64,000 nt of DNA from Lysobacter sp. yr284 (GCF_900107375.1 NZ_FNPT01000011.1:105420-169419), one strand, 5' to 3'. Numbered from the stretch's first letter, positions 45,877 to 56,129 are shown. Notes: a model not told the origin generated them from the sequence alone. Program-made: numbers and translations.

Positions 45877-46000
45877 GCGCAGCGCCGTCGTCGCTTCGTC
45901 CCGGCACCGCCCTGGGCCGCGCTACACTCGCGCGGCCGCAGGCGGCGCGCCGCTGGACGCCGAAGGATGCGGCGCGGTGCTCACCTACAAGGAACGTCCG

Positions 46001-46351
46001 ATGCGAACCGCCTTACCCGTTGCCGCGCTGTGCCTGGCCATGCTCGGCGCCTGCGCGCGCGACGAGCGCCCCGCCCCGTCGAAACTGCCCGATGCGGCGC
46101 AGGCTCACGCGGCCCTGGCCGATATGTTCGGCGACCCTTCCCTGCTCGAAGGCGCCAGCGTGATCCTGGGCACCTGCGTTGCGGCGCTGGAAGCCACGCA
46201 CGCCGGCCAGACCGCCTGCACCGTCAAAGTGCAGACCGGCGCCGGCTCGTCGGAGACCCAGGCGGACTTCTACTGGAACGGCGAACGCTGGGTCGCGATG
46301 CCGAGCCAATCCCAGGACAAGCTGCCGTTCCCGGATCCGAAGCTGAAATGA
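46001..46351 (+). CDS. small lipoprotein of unknown function
   Basis: A 116-residue predicted lipoprotein. The signal LPVAALCLAMLGAC is followed by ARDERPAP. The mature domain (AAQAHAALADMFGDPSLLEGASVILGTCVAALEATHAGQTACTVKVQTGAGSSETQADFYWNGERWVAMPSQ) has two cysteines likely paired and a final strand with FYWNGERWVAM. AAGGAA precedes the ATG; an earlier ATG at 45977 is possible but would hide the signal. A TACACT box lies at 45923. No family recognised. It is convergent with folE. Confidence 0.8.
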   Translation: MRTALPVAALCLAMLGACARDERPAPSKLPDAAQAHAALADMFGDPSLLEGASVILGTCVAALEATHAGQTACTVKVQTGAGSSETQADFYWNGERWVAMPSQSQDKLPFPDPKLK

Positions 46352-46387
46352 GGCCCAGGGCCGATGCGGCGACGCGCAACGCCTTCG

Positions 46388-46417
46388 GCGCCCGGCGCCG
46401 GGAATCGAACCGGGCGC
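46388..46417. terminator. GC-rich hairpin after the lipoprotein gene
   Basis: GCGCCCGG (46388-46395) and CCGGGCGC (46410-46417) pair over a 14-base loop, followed by only TTT. It is a weak terminator candidate for the plus-strand lipoprotein. The loop and right arm look like a tRNA T-arm, but no tRNA is present. Confidence 0.4.
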
Positions 46418-46443
46418 TTTCGGCATCGTGGGCAGAGCCCGGC

Positions 46444-46599
46444 GACTTCAGCGCCGCAGGTAGATCCGCACGGCTTCAGCGCCGCGGATAACTCCGGGCG
46501 GCTTCAGCGCTGCGGGTGAATCCGGGCGCCTTCAGCGCTGCGGTTAAATCCAGGCGCCTTCAGCGCTGCGGGTAACTCCGGGCGGCTTCAGCGCCCGGG
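46444..46599. repeat. 28-bp minisatellite, six units, overlapping folE 3' end
   Basis: Six direct copies with an exact 28-bp period (CTTCAG at 46446, 46474, 46502, 46530, 46558 and 46586), consensus beginning GGCTTCAGCGCTGCGGGTAA. The last unit contains the folE stop (TGA on the minus strand, 46588-46590). Units differ by a few bases and have no spacers, so it is not a CRISPR array. Confidence 0.92.
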
Positions 46600-47181
46600 G
46601 CCCACATCGATGAAGCGCAGGAACTCGGCGCGGGTGCGCGCGTCGTCGCGGAACATGCCGAGCATCTTCGAGGTGATCATGCTGACGCCGCGCTTGTGCA
46701 CGCCGCGCGTGGTCATGCACTCGTGCGCGCCTTCGACCACCACGCCGACGCCGAGCGGCTGCAGCACGTCCTGGATCGACTGGGCGATCTGCGCGGTCAT
46801 CTTCTCCTGCACCTGGAAGCGGCGCGCGTAGGTCTCGACTACGCGGGCGAGCTTGCTGATGCCGACGACCTTGCCGTTGGGCAGGTAGCCCACGTGCGCC
46901 TTGCCGATGATCGGCGCCATGTGGTGCTCGCAATGGCTCTCGAACTCGATGTCGCGCAGCACGATCATCTCGTCGTAGCCGGCCACTTCCTCGAAGGTGC
47001 GCGCCAGGTACTCGCGCGGATCGTCGTCGTAGCCGCTGAACCAGTCGCCGTAGGCGGTGACCACACGCTTGGGCGTGTCGAGCAGGCCTTCGCGGCGCGG
47101 GTCTTCGCCGGCCCAGGCCAGCAGGGTGCGGACCGCGGCCTCGGCTTGCTCGCGGCTGGGCTTGTCGGGGGTGTCGGCCAT
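46588..47181 (-). CDS. folE: GTP cyclohydrolase I
   Basis: A 197-residue FolE that converts GTP to dihydroneopterin triphosphate, the first step of tetrahydrofolate synthesis. [21 protein letters not shown] opens the fold. [36 protein letters not shown] has the zinc Cys 84 and two histidines. [33 protein letters not shown] holds the third zinc ligand (Cys) and substrate-site residues. It ends [17 protein letters not shown]. The start at 47181 is the family-typical one. The terminal codons lie in the 28-bp repeat array, whose last unit holds the stop. Confidence 0.97.
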   Translation of the reverse strand: MADTPDKPSREQAEAAVRTLLAWAGEDPRREGLLDTPKRVVTAYGDWFSGYDDDPREYLARTFEEVAGYDEMIVLRDIEFESHCEHHMAPIIGKAHVGYLPNGKVVGISKLARVVETYARRFQVQEKMTAQIAQSIQDVLQPLGVGVVVEGAHECMTTRGVHKRGVSMITSKMLGMFRDDARTRAEFLRFIDVGPGR

Positions 47182-47378
47182 GGGATGGGCCTTGTGTGTG
47201 CTTGGGGGGACCCGAATGCTATCAAGCCCGGCAAAGCCGGTGGGGGCTCGGGCAGGATCGGCAAGCCCAGGAGGCCAGGACCGTCGGGAACCGGGGACGG
47301 GCTTCGCCGGGCACGCTCGCTGCGCAGCCACGCTCCGCCGACGCCTTTGCCTCGCCTCGTCGCTGGTTTCCCCCGCTC

Positions 47379-47408
47379 AAAAAAAAGGTCGCCCCACTAC
47401 GGGCGACC
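47379..47408 (-). terminator. rho-independent terminator
   Basis: GGTCGCCC (47387-47394) pairs with GGGCGACC (47401-47408) across CACTAC. On the minus strand the stem is followed by eight T. It lies 53 bases after the stop of the gene at 47465. Confidence 0.9.
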
Positions 47409-47464
47409 AGTCGGCTCCCCGGGGGAGAGAGCGCCGGGGGAGCGGTGGGCCGGTGCGCGTGATG

Positions 47465-47818
47465 TCAGCGCAGGGGCCGATCGAGCGCGTGGGGCAGGTT
47501 GCGTTCGATGTGGTGCCAACCGTCGCGTACCGCCTCGCGCGCTTCGGTCCAGTGCAACCGCGAGGCGGCGCGGCAGTGGTTCCATTCGCGGCCCAGCGCT
47601 TCTTCGACTTCCTCGAAGCGCCGCCCGCCGCAATGCAGGTAACGGTCGTATCCGTAGCGATACGCCGGTTCGTAATCGGGCCATTCCCGGCCGGCGCTGT
47701 AGTACGGGGCGAAGCGGAATTCGCGATGGAAATGCTCGCGGTATTCGCCCGGGTCTATCGCCTGCACGAACGCCGCCGCGCCGACCTCCGTTTCGTCGTG
47801 ATTGCTCATGGCTCGCAT
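47465..47818 (-). CDS. small acidic/aromatic protein of unknown function
   Basis: A 117-residue cytoplasmic protein rich in Tyr, Trp, Arg and Glu. FHREFRFAPYYSAGREWPDYEPAYRYGYDRYLHCGGRRFEEVEEALGREWNHCRAASRLHWTEAREAVRDGWHHIERN is its core. The Y-x-Y-G-x-D / E-x-E-L-x-x-x-W / W-x-E-A-R-x-A-V-R-D-(G/A)-W pattern resembles proteins found next to general-stress genes, but I give no function. Several in-frame ATGs exist (47830, 47818, 47809); 47818 has GGAG upstream at a wide spacing. A strong terminator follows. Confidence 0.75.
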   Translation of the reverse strand: MRAMSNHDETEVGAAAFVQAIDPGEYREHFHREFRFAPYYSAGREWPDYEPAYRYGYDRYLHCGGRRFEEVEEALGREWNHCRAASRLHWTEAREAVRDGWHHIERNLPHALDRPLR

Positions 47819-48009
47819 CGACTTGCTCATCTCCGTGGACCAAGCTAGGCCCTGACCGATGCAATGCAGGTGAAGATCGGCGATGCGGCTTAAGACGTTC
47901 AGCCTGGATGCCGCCAAGCCGCCCGAGATCGGCTCAAGGCCTGCATTGCGTTAGTTCCACGTGAGGAAGATTGCGCTGCGGCCGTCGCAGCCGCCGCGAC
48001 CGCGCGCGC

Positions 48010-49710
48010 TCATTCGGCCTGCAGCACCACCGCCACGTCGCGGCCGCCGCCCTGGGCGGTGCTGACCGCGTTGCGTCCGGCCGCCGCGGCGTGGCGCAAG
48101 GCCAGCCGCGCGCGCTCGAACAGCGCCGGCACGCTCTCGCCGCGTTGCGACATGGCCAGGCCGATGCTCACGCTCATCACGATCTCGTGGCTGTCGATGC
48201 GGAACGGGCGCTGGGCGAAGGTCTCGCCGATGCGCCGCGCCAGCATCTCGCTTTCGGCGCGCTCGCATTCGCTGACGATGCCGAAGCAATCGCCTTCCAT
48301 GCGCGCGATGGTGTCGTCCGGACGCAGCACCCCGCGCATGCGCGAGAGCGCCTGTTGCAGCAGCGCGTCGCCGACCGCGCGGCCGTAGCGCGCGTTGACT
48401 TCGGCGAAGCCGTCCAGGTCGACCAGCAGCAGCGCGTAGTTGTTGACGTTGAGGCTGCCCGGCGACGACCAGGCCTGCAGCATCTGCTCCAGCACCTGGG
48501 CGTTGAGCGCGCCGGTGAGCGGATCGCGCTCGACCGACTGCCGCGCCAGCAGCACGATGCGGTGGCGGTTGGCGGCGTGCTGGCTCAACGCCAGCGCCAG
48601 CACCGCCGATTCCAGCACCGCGGTCAGCGCCAGCCCGCGCTCGGCCCACTCGGCGTCCTGCAGGCCGAGGATGTTGGCCGCCAGCGCCGCCGCCAGCACC
48701 AGCATCGGCGTCCAGCCCAGCAGGTAATAGCCCGCGTACGGCGCGCCCTTGCGCCAGGCCGCGACCGCGATCACCAGCATCAGCGGCACGCCCAGCAGCA
48801 ACAGCGCGTTGCCGCCGATGTACCACCAGCCGTAGACGTGTTCGCGCAGCAGCAGCAACACCAGCAGCCAGACGATGTTGGCCCACTGCACGATGCGCAG
48901 CACCCAGGTCGTGCGCGGCATCAGCCGCGGCAGGTCGAGGAAGCGCACGCTGAAGCCGAGCTGGAAGATCGTCGCCAGGGTCGCCAGCGCCCAGCCCACC
49001 GCCGGTTCGTTGGCCATCCCGGCCAGGCCCCACATTTCCGAGGCGTCGCCGGAGCGCAGCAGCAGGTAGGTGGCCATGCACGCCAGGTAGGCGCCGTAGC
49101 CGAGGTAGACGAAGTCGCGGAACGCCACCCACACCCCGACCATGGCCACCGCCATCAGCATCATCGCGGTGAACGCGGCGGCCATGAAGCGCGCGTCGCC
49201 GCGCTCCTGCCGCGCCAGTTCGGGAATGCTGGCGAAGCTCAGGCGCATCTCGCTCATCGCCGCGCGGCCCTGGATGCGCACGTAGGCCACCGAGGAGGTC
49301 GGCCAGCCGTTCGGCAGTGGCAGCACCCAGCCGCGCCGCATCAGCGGCACGCCGCCGTGTTCGGCGTCCTCGATCTCGCGCGCGGTGCTGACCCCGGGCG
49401 GGTAGTACAGCAGCGGCCCGGACGCGCGCAGCCCGCGCACCACCAGGATCTGGCCGTCGCCGGGCTTGATCGTGCGCTGGCTGGTCAGGCGCAGCCAATA
49501 GCCTTCCTCGCGCCGCGGCAGGCTGAAGCGGATGGCGTCGGTCGGGCGCTCGGCGACCAGGCTGCGCAGCACCGGCGCGCCGATCGGCGGGGTCTGCAGG
49601 TCGGTCTCGGTGAGCAGCACGTCGACCTTGAGCGATTGCGCGGCCGCCGGCATGCCCGCCAGCAGCGCGCACAGCAACGCGATCGTCAGCGCCCACACCG
49701 CCTTGCGCAT
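48010..49710 (-). CDS. 7TMR-DISM membrane protein with degenerate GGDEF domain
   Basis: A 566-residue sensor-like protein. A signal peptide (WALTIALLCALLAGMPAAAQ) precedes a periplasmic sensor of about 160 residues. Seven or more transmembrane helices span roughly 180-400. A GGDEF-type domain begins near 410 (RDPLTGALNAQVLEQML). The active-site loop reads RMEGDCFGIV at 470-479, so the GGDEF signature is EGDCF: first Gly is Glu and catalytic Glu is Cys. Five residues earlier RPDD (463-466) keeps the RxxD inhibitory c-di-GMP site. It is therefore more likely a c-di-GMP receptor than a cyclase. Confidence 0.88.
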   Translation of the reverse strand: MRKAVWALTIALLCALLAGMPAAAQSLKVDVLLTETDLQTPPIGAPVLRSLVAERPTDAIRFSLPRREEGYWLRLTSQRTIKPGDGQILVVRGLRASGPLLYYPPGVSTAREIEDAEHGGVPLMRRGWVLPLPNGWPTSSVAYVRIQGRAAMSEMRLSFASIPELARQERGDARFMAAAFTAMMLMAVAMVGVWVAFRDFVYLGYGAYLACMATYLLLRSGDASEMWGLAGMANEPAVGWALATLATIFQLGFSVRFLDLPRLMPRTTWVLRIVQWANIVWLLVLLLLREHVYGWWYIGGNALLLLGVPLMLVIAVAAWRKGAPYAGYYLLGWTPMLVLAAALAANILGLQDAEWAERGLALTAVLESAVLALALSQHAANRHRIVLLARQSVERDPLTGALNAQVLEQMLQAWSSPGSLNVNNYALLLVDLDGFAEVNARYGRAVGDALLQQALSRMRGVLRPDDTIARMEGDCFGIVSECERAESEMLARRIGETFAQRPFRIDSHEIVMSVSIGLAMSQRGESVPALFERARLALRHAAAAGRNAVSTAQGGGRDVAVVLQAE

Positions 49711-49907
49711 GTCCCGGCCCGCTCCCGCCTGCGAAGAGAACGTCGAAGTCTAGCCGCTGCGCGCGCAGGCGGGGCGGCGTTCGCGCATCCGGCGCGCGCT
49801 GCGTAAACGCATCGCGCCCGGTTCATCGGCGCGGCGCGGCGGCGCCAGCGGCGGCGAACGTCCGCGAACGTGCCGCCTGGCGCGATCAACGTTGGCGGAT
49901 CGGCGGC

Positions 49908-50900
49908 TCAGCCGCCGCGATCGCTGCGCAACCGCCGCAGCCGCCGCTCGTTGCCGGCGGCGGCGCGCGCGGCCACCGCGCTGAAGGCGACGATGCCCAG
50001 CACCACGATCCCGGCCCCGGCCAGCGCCTGGCCCTGCGGCCAGGCCTCGCCCAGCCACAGCGCGCCGATCGCGGTGGCGAACACGATCTCCGCCGCCTGC
50101 ATCGCTTCGGCCGCGGCCAGCGCGGTGGGGTCGTTGCGGACCATGCCGGTGGCCTGGAAGAACAGGATCGTGGCGATCACCCCGGCGCCCAGCGCCACGC
50201 CCGCGGCCAGCCACGCCTGCGCGGCGGTCGGCGCGCCGGCCTCGACGCCGGCGTAGAGCGCGGTCGCCCACCACAGCGGCTGGCTCGCCAGGGTCATGCC
50301 GAACACGCGCTGGGTGGCGTTGAGTTCGATCCCGGCCCGCTCCAGGTGCAGCAGCAGGCCGCGGTTGCCGAGCGGATAGGCGACCGCGGCCACCGCCACG
50401 CACGCCAGCGCGATCCAGCCGGCGCGGTCGAGCCGGCCGCCGCCGTGGCCGAGCTGCATCAGCAGCACGCCGACGACGATGGCCGCGCCGACCAGCAGCG
50501 CCGGCAGCGGCACCCGCGCGCGTTCGTCGCGGTACAGGAACGGCGCGCACAGCATCCCGGCGATCACGGTCAGCTGGAAGGTCGCGGCGACCAGCCACGA
50601 CGGCCCGCTGGCGGCGGCGTAGCTCAGGCACAGGTAGAACAGGCCGAAGCCGACCGCGCTCCAGGCCAGCCACGGCCCCGGATGGGCGCGGATCGCGCGC
50701 CACACCGGCCCGATCCCGCCCTGCAGCGGCATCACCGCCAGCAGCATCGGCAGGGTCAGCAGGTAGCGCAGCGACGCGGTCCAGGCCCAATGGCCACCGC
50801 TGTTGGCGGCGGCGCGGTTGAGCACGTAGGTGCAGGTGAAGAACAGCGCCGAGGCCAGCGCGATCAGCACCGCGTACAGCGCGTGCCGGCGCGCGTTCAC
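49908..50900 (-). CDS. DMT/EamA-superfamily transporter coupled to bioC
   Basis: A 330-residue membrane protein with ten predicted helices in two repeats, the EamA/DMT (EmrE-like) fold. It begins with GTG inside the bioC stop (GTGA), VNARRHALYAVLIALASALFFTCTYVLNRAAANSGGHWAWTASLRYLL, with the conserved N-x-x-x-A region in TM1 and RY before TM2. It closes with ALWLGEAWPQGQALAGAGIVVLGIVAF, the EamA family ending. DMT proteins move small organic molecules. Tight coupling to bioC raises the chance of a biotin or precursor role, but the substrate is not known. Confidence 0.85.
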   Translation of the reverse strand: MNARRHALYAVLIALASALFFTCTYVLNRAAANSGGHWAWTASLRYLLTLPMLLAVMPLQGGIGPVWRAIRAHPGPWLAWSAVGFGLFYLCLSYAAASGPSWLVAATFQLTVIAGMLCAPFLYRDERARVPLPALLVGAAIVVGVLLMQLGHGGGRLDRAGWIALACVAVAAVAYPLGNRGLLLHLERAGIELNATQRVFGMTLASQPLWWATALYAGVEAGAPTAAQAWLAAGVALGAGVIATILFFQATGMVRNDPTALAAAEAMQAAEIVFATAIGALWLGEAWPQGQALAGAGIVVLGIVAFSAVAARAAAGNERRLRRLRSDRGG

Positions 50901-51808
50901 GGCCGCTGGCGCACGCGGATGCTCGACGCCGGTACCTGCACTTCGTCGACCCCGCCGACCCGGATCGGCGTGCCCGGCTCCGGGCCCCAGGCGTGGGCGT
51001 AGACCACTTCCCAGGTCGCCGGCAGCTTGCCGTCGGCGCCGCGCAGCGGCTCGTAGGCCTGGGCGGCGCGGGCGAAGCGGGCGCGGCCGGTGAGGCTGCG
51101 GCGGCGGTCGACGCTGGCGTTGGTGGCGCCGAGCGTGCGCAGCTCGCGCATCAGGTGGCCGAGGTCGTCGTGGCCGAGCACGAATTCGTCGCGGTCCAGC
51201 ACCGGGTTCTTGAAGCCGGCCGCGATCAGCGCGTCGCCGAACTGGGCGATCGAGGCGAACGGGCTGACGTGCGGCGCGGCGTCGGCCTGCGCGAAGGCGC
51301 CGCGCAGCTCGAACAGGGTGTCCGGGCCGAAGGTCGACACCAGCAGCAGGCCGCCGGGCTTGAGCACGCGGCGGAATCCGGCGAACACCGCCGGCAGGTC
51401 CTCGACCCATTGCAGGCACAGGTTGGAGAACAGCACATCGACGCTGGCGTCGCGCAGCGGCAGCGCGCGCGCGTCGGCGCAGACCGCGTCGGGCCGGCGC
51501 GCGCCGCCGAGCAGGCGCGGGCGCCAGCCGCCTTCGCCGAAGCGGCCGCGCGCCTCGCGCAGCATCGGCAGGGCCAGGTCGAGCGCGATCACCTGCGCAC
51601 GCGGCCAGCGCTGCTGCATCGACGCGCTGAGGTGGCCGGGGCCGCAGCCCACGTCGACGACCACGTCGGGCACGCGCTCGTCGAGGTAATCCAGGGTTTC
51701 GCTCAGGCGCGCGCCGACTTCGCGCTGCAGCGCGGCGGCCTGGTCGTAGCCGTGCGCGGCGCGCGAGAACGAGCGGCGGACTTGGCGGTGGTCGAACAGA
51801 TCGGTCAT
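50897..51808 (-). CDS. bioC: malonyl-ACP O-methyltransferase (biotin synthesis)
   Basis: A 303-residue SAM-dependent methyltransferase that methylates malonyl-ACP to start the pimeloyl pathway of biotin. FDHRQVRRSFSRAAHGYDQAAALQREVGARL is the BioC opening. VVVDVGCGPGHLS (49-61) is SAM motif I; VIALDLALPML, motif II; VLFSNLCLQWVEDLPAVFAGFRRVLKPGGLLLVSTFGPDTLFELRGAF, the BioC-specific middle block. The length is longer than E. coli BioC (251), with a C-terminal extension. The start at 51808 begins at MTDLFDHRQV. It overlaps the DMT gene downstream and follows bioH by 175 bp. Confidence 0.94.
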   Translation of the reverse strand: MTDLFDHRQVRRSFSRAAHGYDQAAALQREVGARLSETLDYLDERVPDVVVDVGCGPGHLSASMQQRWPRAQVIALDLALPMLREARGRFGEGGWRPRLLGGARRPDAVCADARALPLRDASVDVLFSNLCLQWVEDLPAVFAGFRRVLKPGGLLLVSTFGPDTLFELRGAFAQADAAPHVSPFASIAQFGDALIAAGFKNPVLDRDEFVLGHDDLGHLMRELRTLGATNASVDRRRSLTGRARFARAAQAYEPLRGADGKLPATWEVVYAHAWGPEPGTPIRVGGVDEVQVPASSIRVRQRP

Positions 51809-51983
51809 GACGGGACTCAATGCGGCGGGCTCGCGCAACCGGCGCAGTGCGGCCGGTCCGGAGCGGGTGGTTCACGGACGCAGGATGCGGAAGCGCCCGG
51901 GGCGGCAGGATCGCCCGGAGCCGTGGCGCGCGGCGCCGGCGGCCGAGGTGGCGGACGGGAGCGGGCGAGGGCTCACGGCGGGT

Positions 51984-52781
51984 TCAAACGGCGACGGCCG
52001 GCGACGGCGCTTGCGCCACGAACGCCTCGATCGCGGCGGCGACTTCGTCGGTCGCGCCGAGGAACGGGGCGTGGCCGGCGCTGGCGATGACCTCGCTGCG
52101 GCCCCGCGGCGCCAGCGCGGCTGCGGCCGGCATCGCCCCGGCCGGCACCAGGCGGTCGCGGCGGCCGGAGATCCACAGGCTCGGCACCCGCAGCCCCGGC
52201 AACTGCGCGCGCACGTCGAATTCGTCCAGCAGCACCAGCCCTTCCTGCAGCGCGCGCGGCGCCGGGTCGCCGCGCTCGAAGGCGAGCTGGCGCAGGTGGC
52301 GCAGTTCTTCCTGGGCCTTGGCCGAGCCCAGCGCTTCCAACGCGAGGAAACCCTCGAGGGTGCCGCGGAAATCGCGCCCGAGCGCTTCGCCGAAATTGCG
52401 GAACAGGCTCGGCTGCACCCCGTGCGGCCAGTCGTCGCCGACCACGAAGCGCGGCGAGGACGCGATCAGGATCAGGCCGCGCACCCGGTCGGCGTGGTCC
52501 AGGCCGGCGCGCAGCGCGACCTGGCCGCCGAGCGACCAGCCCAGCCAGTAGGCATCGGGGATGCGCCGCACCAGTTCGGCGGCGAGCGCTTTCGGCTCCA
52601 GCGGCGTGGCGTCGTCGCGGGCGTAGCCGTGGCCGGGCAGATCGATCAAATGCAGGGTGAAGGCATCGCCCAGGCGCTCGACCAGCGGCGCGAACAGGCC
52701 GGCGTGCATGGCCCAGCCGTGGATCAGCGCCAGCGCCGGGCGGCCGCTGCCGGCGGGAGCGCCGGCGGTTTGGATGTACAT
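51984..52781 (-). CDS. bioH: pimeloyl-ACP methyl ester carboxylesterase
   Basis: A 265-residue alpha/beta hydrolase that removes the methyl group from pimeloyl-ACP methyl ester, ending pimeloyl synthesis. HGWAMHAGLFAPLV is the oxyanion region, GWSLGGQVAL the nucleophile elbow (Ser 83), SGRRDRLVPAGAMP contains the acid Asp, and SAGHAPFLGATDEV the catalytic His. All three triad residues are present. Length fits BioH (256 in E. coli). The start at 52781 (MYIQTAGAPAG) excludes a low-quality extension read further upstream. It precedes bioC; the gap to bioF is 471 bp and full of repeats. Confidence 0.93.
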   Translation of the reverse strand: MYIQTAGAPAGSGRPALALIHGWAMHAGLFAPLVERLGDAFTLHLIDLPGHGYARDDATPLEPKALAAELVRRIPDAYWLGWSLGGQVALRAGLDHADRVRGLILIASSPRFVVGDDWPHGVQPSLFRNFGEALGRDFRGTLEGFLALEALGSAKAQEELRHLRQLAFERGDPAPRALQEGLVLLDEFDVRAQLPGLRVPSLWISGRRDRLVPAGAMPAAAALAPRGRSEVIASAGHAPFLGATDEVAAAIEAFVAQAPSPAVAV

Positions 52782-53252
52782 GGAAGGTCCGTGTTGCTGC
52801 GTTGCGTTGCCGCCGGCGCGGCGCGGGGCGCTGCGGGACGGATGGTGCGGGGTTTCGTCGTGCTGATGCGGCGCGATTCGGGACGTTGCGGTTCTGTCTT
52901 GATGAAGCCTGGAGTGCTGCCTGGGTGAAGCCCTGGATTCCCGCGTTCGCGGGAATGACGCCGTGGGGGCTTCGCCTGTTTTGCCGGGGCCGCTTATGTC
53001 GCCTTGTCGCCTTGTCGCCTTGTCGCTTGCGTCGCTGGTGTTGCTCGTATCGCTGTCTCTACTCGACTCGGCGCTTTCGCTTTTGCTCGTCATCCCCGCG
53101 AAGGCGGAAATCCAGAGACTTCAGCGTCATGCCTCGGTGAAGCCCTGGCTTCCCGCGTTCGCGGGAATGACGGGGCGATGCTTATGTCGCCAACGGGTTG
53201 CCGCTTGTGCCGCCCGCTGCCGCCATCGAATCCTCGGCTTCCGACGCGAGCC
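52782..53252. repeat. repeat-rich spacer between bioH and bioF
   Basis: Contains at least four copies of the CCCGCGTTCGCGGG / CCCCGCGAAGGCGG palindrome with the AGACTTCAGCGTCATGCC flank, mainly 52915-53180. It also holds a short run of CTTGTCGC units near 53000. This is the second site of the repeat family seen at 2770-3115. No gene is present. Confidence 0.75.
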
Positions 53253-54485
<1,233 letters not shown>

Positions 54486-54503
54486 GGCAGGTGGCTCCGC
54501 CGC

Positions 54504-55544
54504 TCAGGCGGCGCAGGTGTGGGCGGGAAGTGCCTCGTGGTCTTCAATACTCGCATGGACGGTGCCCGCGGTCTCCACGACCTGCATCGGCCGCAGCCCC
54601 AGGCGCGCGAACAGGGCCAGGTCGCGCTCGGTGTCCGGGTTGCCGGTGGTCAGCAGCTTCTCGCCGTAGAAGATCGAGTTGGCGCCGGCCAGGAAGCACA
54701 GCGCCTGCAGCTCGTCGCTCATCGATTCTCGACCGGCGGAGAGACGGACCATCGACTTGGGCATCATCAGCCGCGCAACCGCGATGGTGCGCACGAATTC
54801 GAACGGGTCCAGTTCGGTGGTCCCGGCCAGCGGCGTGCCCTCGACCTGGACCAGGCGGTTGATCGGCACCGAATCCGGGTGCGCGGGCAGGTTGGCCAGG
54901 GTCTGCAACAGGCCGGCGCGCTGCTCGCGCGACTCGCCCATGCCGACGATGCCGCCGCAGCAGGTCTTCATGCCGGCGTCGCGCACATGCTCCAGCGTGT
55001 CCAGGCGGTCCTGGAACTCGCGGGTGCGGATGATCTCGTTGTAGAACTCCGGCGCGGTGTCGAGGTTGTGGTTGTAGTAGTCCAGACCGGCGTCCTTGAG
55101 CTTCTGCGCCTGCTCGCCGGACAGCATGCCCAGGGTGGCGCAGGTCTCCAGGCCCAGCGACTTCACCTCGCGGATCATCGCCGCGACCTTGGGGATGTCG
55201 CGGTCCTTCGGCGAGCGCCAGGCCGCGCCCATGCAGAAGCGCGAGGCGCCGGCGGCCTTGGCCTGCCTGGCCTTCTCCAGCACCGCCTCGGTGCTCATCA
55301 GCTTGGTCGCGTCGACGCCGGTGTGGTAGCGCTGGGCCTGCGGGCAGTAGGCGCAGTCTTCCGGACAGCCGCCGGTCTTGACCGACAGCAGGGTGCTGAC
55401 CTGGACCTCGGTCGGGTCGAAATTCTCGCGGTGCACGCCGGCGGCGCGGTGCAGCAGCTCGGGGAACGGCAGGTCGAACAGCGCGCGGACCTCGGCGCGG
55501 GACCAGTCGTATCGGAGAGTGGATTCGGGGGACGTGTTGGGCAC
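54504..55544 (-). CDS. bioB: biotin synthase
   Basis: A 346-residue radical SAM enzyme inserting sulfur into dethiobiotin. [13 protein letters not shown] has the CxxxCxxC cysteines (60, 64, 67) for the [4Fe-4S] cluster. [68 protein letters not shown] and [38 protein letters not shown] are BioB signatures, including the Arg that binds the [2Fe-2S] cluster. The GTG at 55544 has GGAG eight bases upstream. A GTG at 55568 gives eight more residues without a ribosome site. First gene of the biotin block. Confidence 0.97.
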   Translation of the reverse strand: MPNTSPESTLRYDWSRAEVRALFDLPFPELLHRAAGVHRENFDPTEVQVSTLLSVKTGGCPEDCAYCPQAQRYHTGVDATKLMSTEAVLEKARQAKAAGASRFCMGAAWRSPKDRDIPKVAAMIREVKSLGLETCATLGMLSGEQAQKLKDAGLDYYNHNLDTAPEFYNEIIRTREFQDRLDTLEHVRDAGMKTCCGGIVGMGESREQRAGLLQTLANLPAHPDSVPINRLVQVEGTPLAGTTELDPFEFVRTIAVARLMMPKSMVRLSAGRESMSDELQALCFLAGANSIFYGEKLLTTGNPDTERDLALFARLGLRPMQVVETAGTVHASIEDHEALPAHTCAA

Positions 55545-55642
55545 CGGGCTGGCTCCAGCGGACTGCACTGACGGCGGGCGAAAGGGAACCGGACGCAGGC
55601 AACGCGACCGGAGCGGGCAGTCTGGGAAGTGGCCGGGAGGCT

Positions 55643-55672
55643 GTCAACCGATGAAGCACGTGGATGGTTGAC
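55643..55672. promoter_or_regulatory. BirA-type biotin operator upstream of bioB
   Basis: GTCAACC (55643-55649) and GGTTGAC (55666-55672) are perfect inverted 7-mers separated by exactly 16 bases, the geometry of the E. coli bio operator (GTAAACC-N16-GGTTTAC). It lies 98 bp upstream of the bioB GTG at 55544. Two positions of each arm differ from the E. coli site. Confidence 0.72.
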
Positions 55673-56129
55673 GGCGCTCGGAGTGGCAGATGAGCGCATC
55701 TTGCCGGGTGTTGTCGGCGGGTTGGGGGCGTTCGGGGCCAGTTCGCGGCGCGATGGGGCGCGTTGTGGGGGCGCGGGCGGCAGGCGGACGGGTAGCGGAG
55801 TGCAGCGACCGGCAGCGCAAGCGTGTCCCCGGTGGCGTTTTCGCGACCGACGGACCGATTGGGCAAGGCAACGCCGCCTGGGCGAGCGCGGCCGAGGGCG
55901 GTCGCTTGAGCGAAGCGGGGCGGAACACCACGACCTGGAAGCGAGCCCGTGTCAGCGCGAAGGGCCTTAGTCCCGAGGCCTCGCGCGCAGACGCACCTCC
56001 ACCCGCACGCCCGCGCCGCGCCGGCGCACGCCCACAGGACTTCCCCGCCCCTCCCACCCGGCGTTTCCCGACCCGCGCGTCGCCGCCTCGCCGATAACCC
56101 GCAGCTTCGTCATCGCGAACACTGCGGCG
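55673..56129. other. spacer between bioB operator and comF
   Basis: Divergent region of about 460 bp. Overlapping ORFs on both strands have no consistent codon bias, no domain, and no ribosome binding site. I see no RNA gene or repeat; the comF promoter is expected here. Confidence 0.5.

Noticed and set aside
46390..46417. A tRNA T-arm-like segment (GGTTCGATTCC on the minus strand)
   Set aside because: No matching acceptor, D-arm or anticodon arm surrounds it. It is better explained as a GC-rich hairpin.
46444..46599. Regular 28-bp repeats suggesting a CRISPR array
   Set aside because: The units are directly adjacent with no unique spacers, and no cas gene is present. It is a minisatellite.
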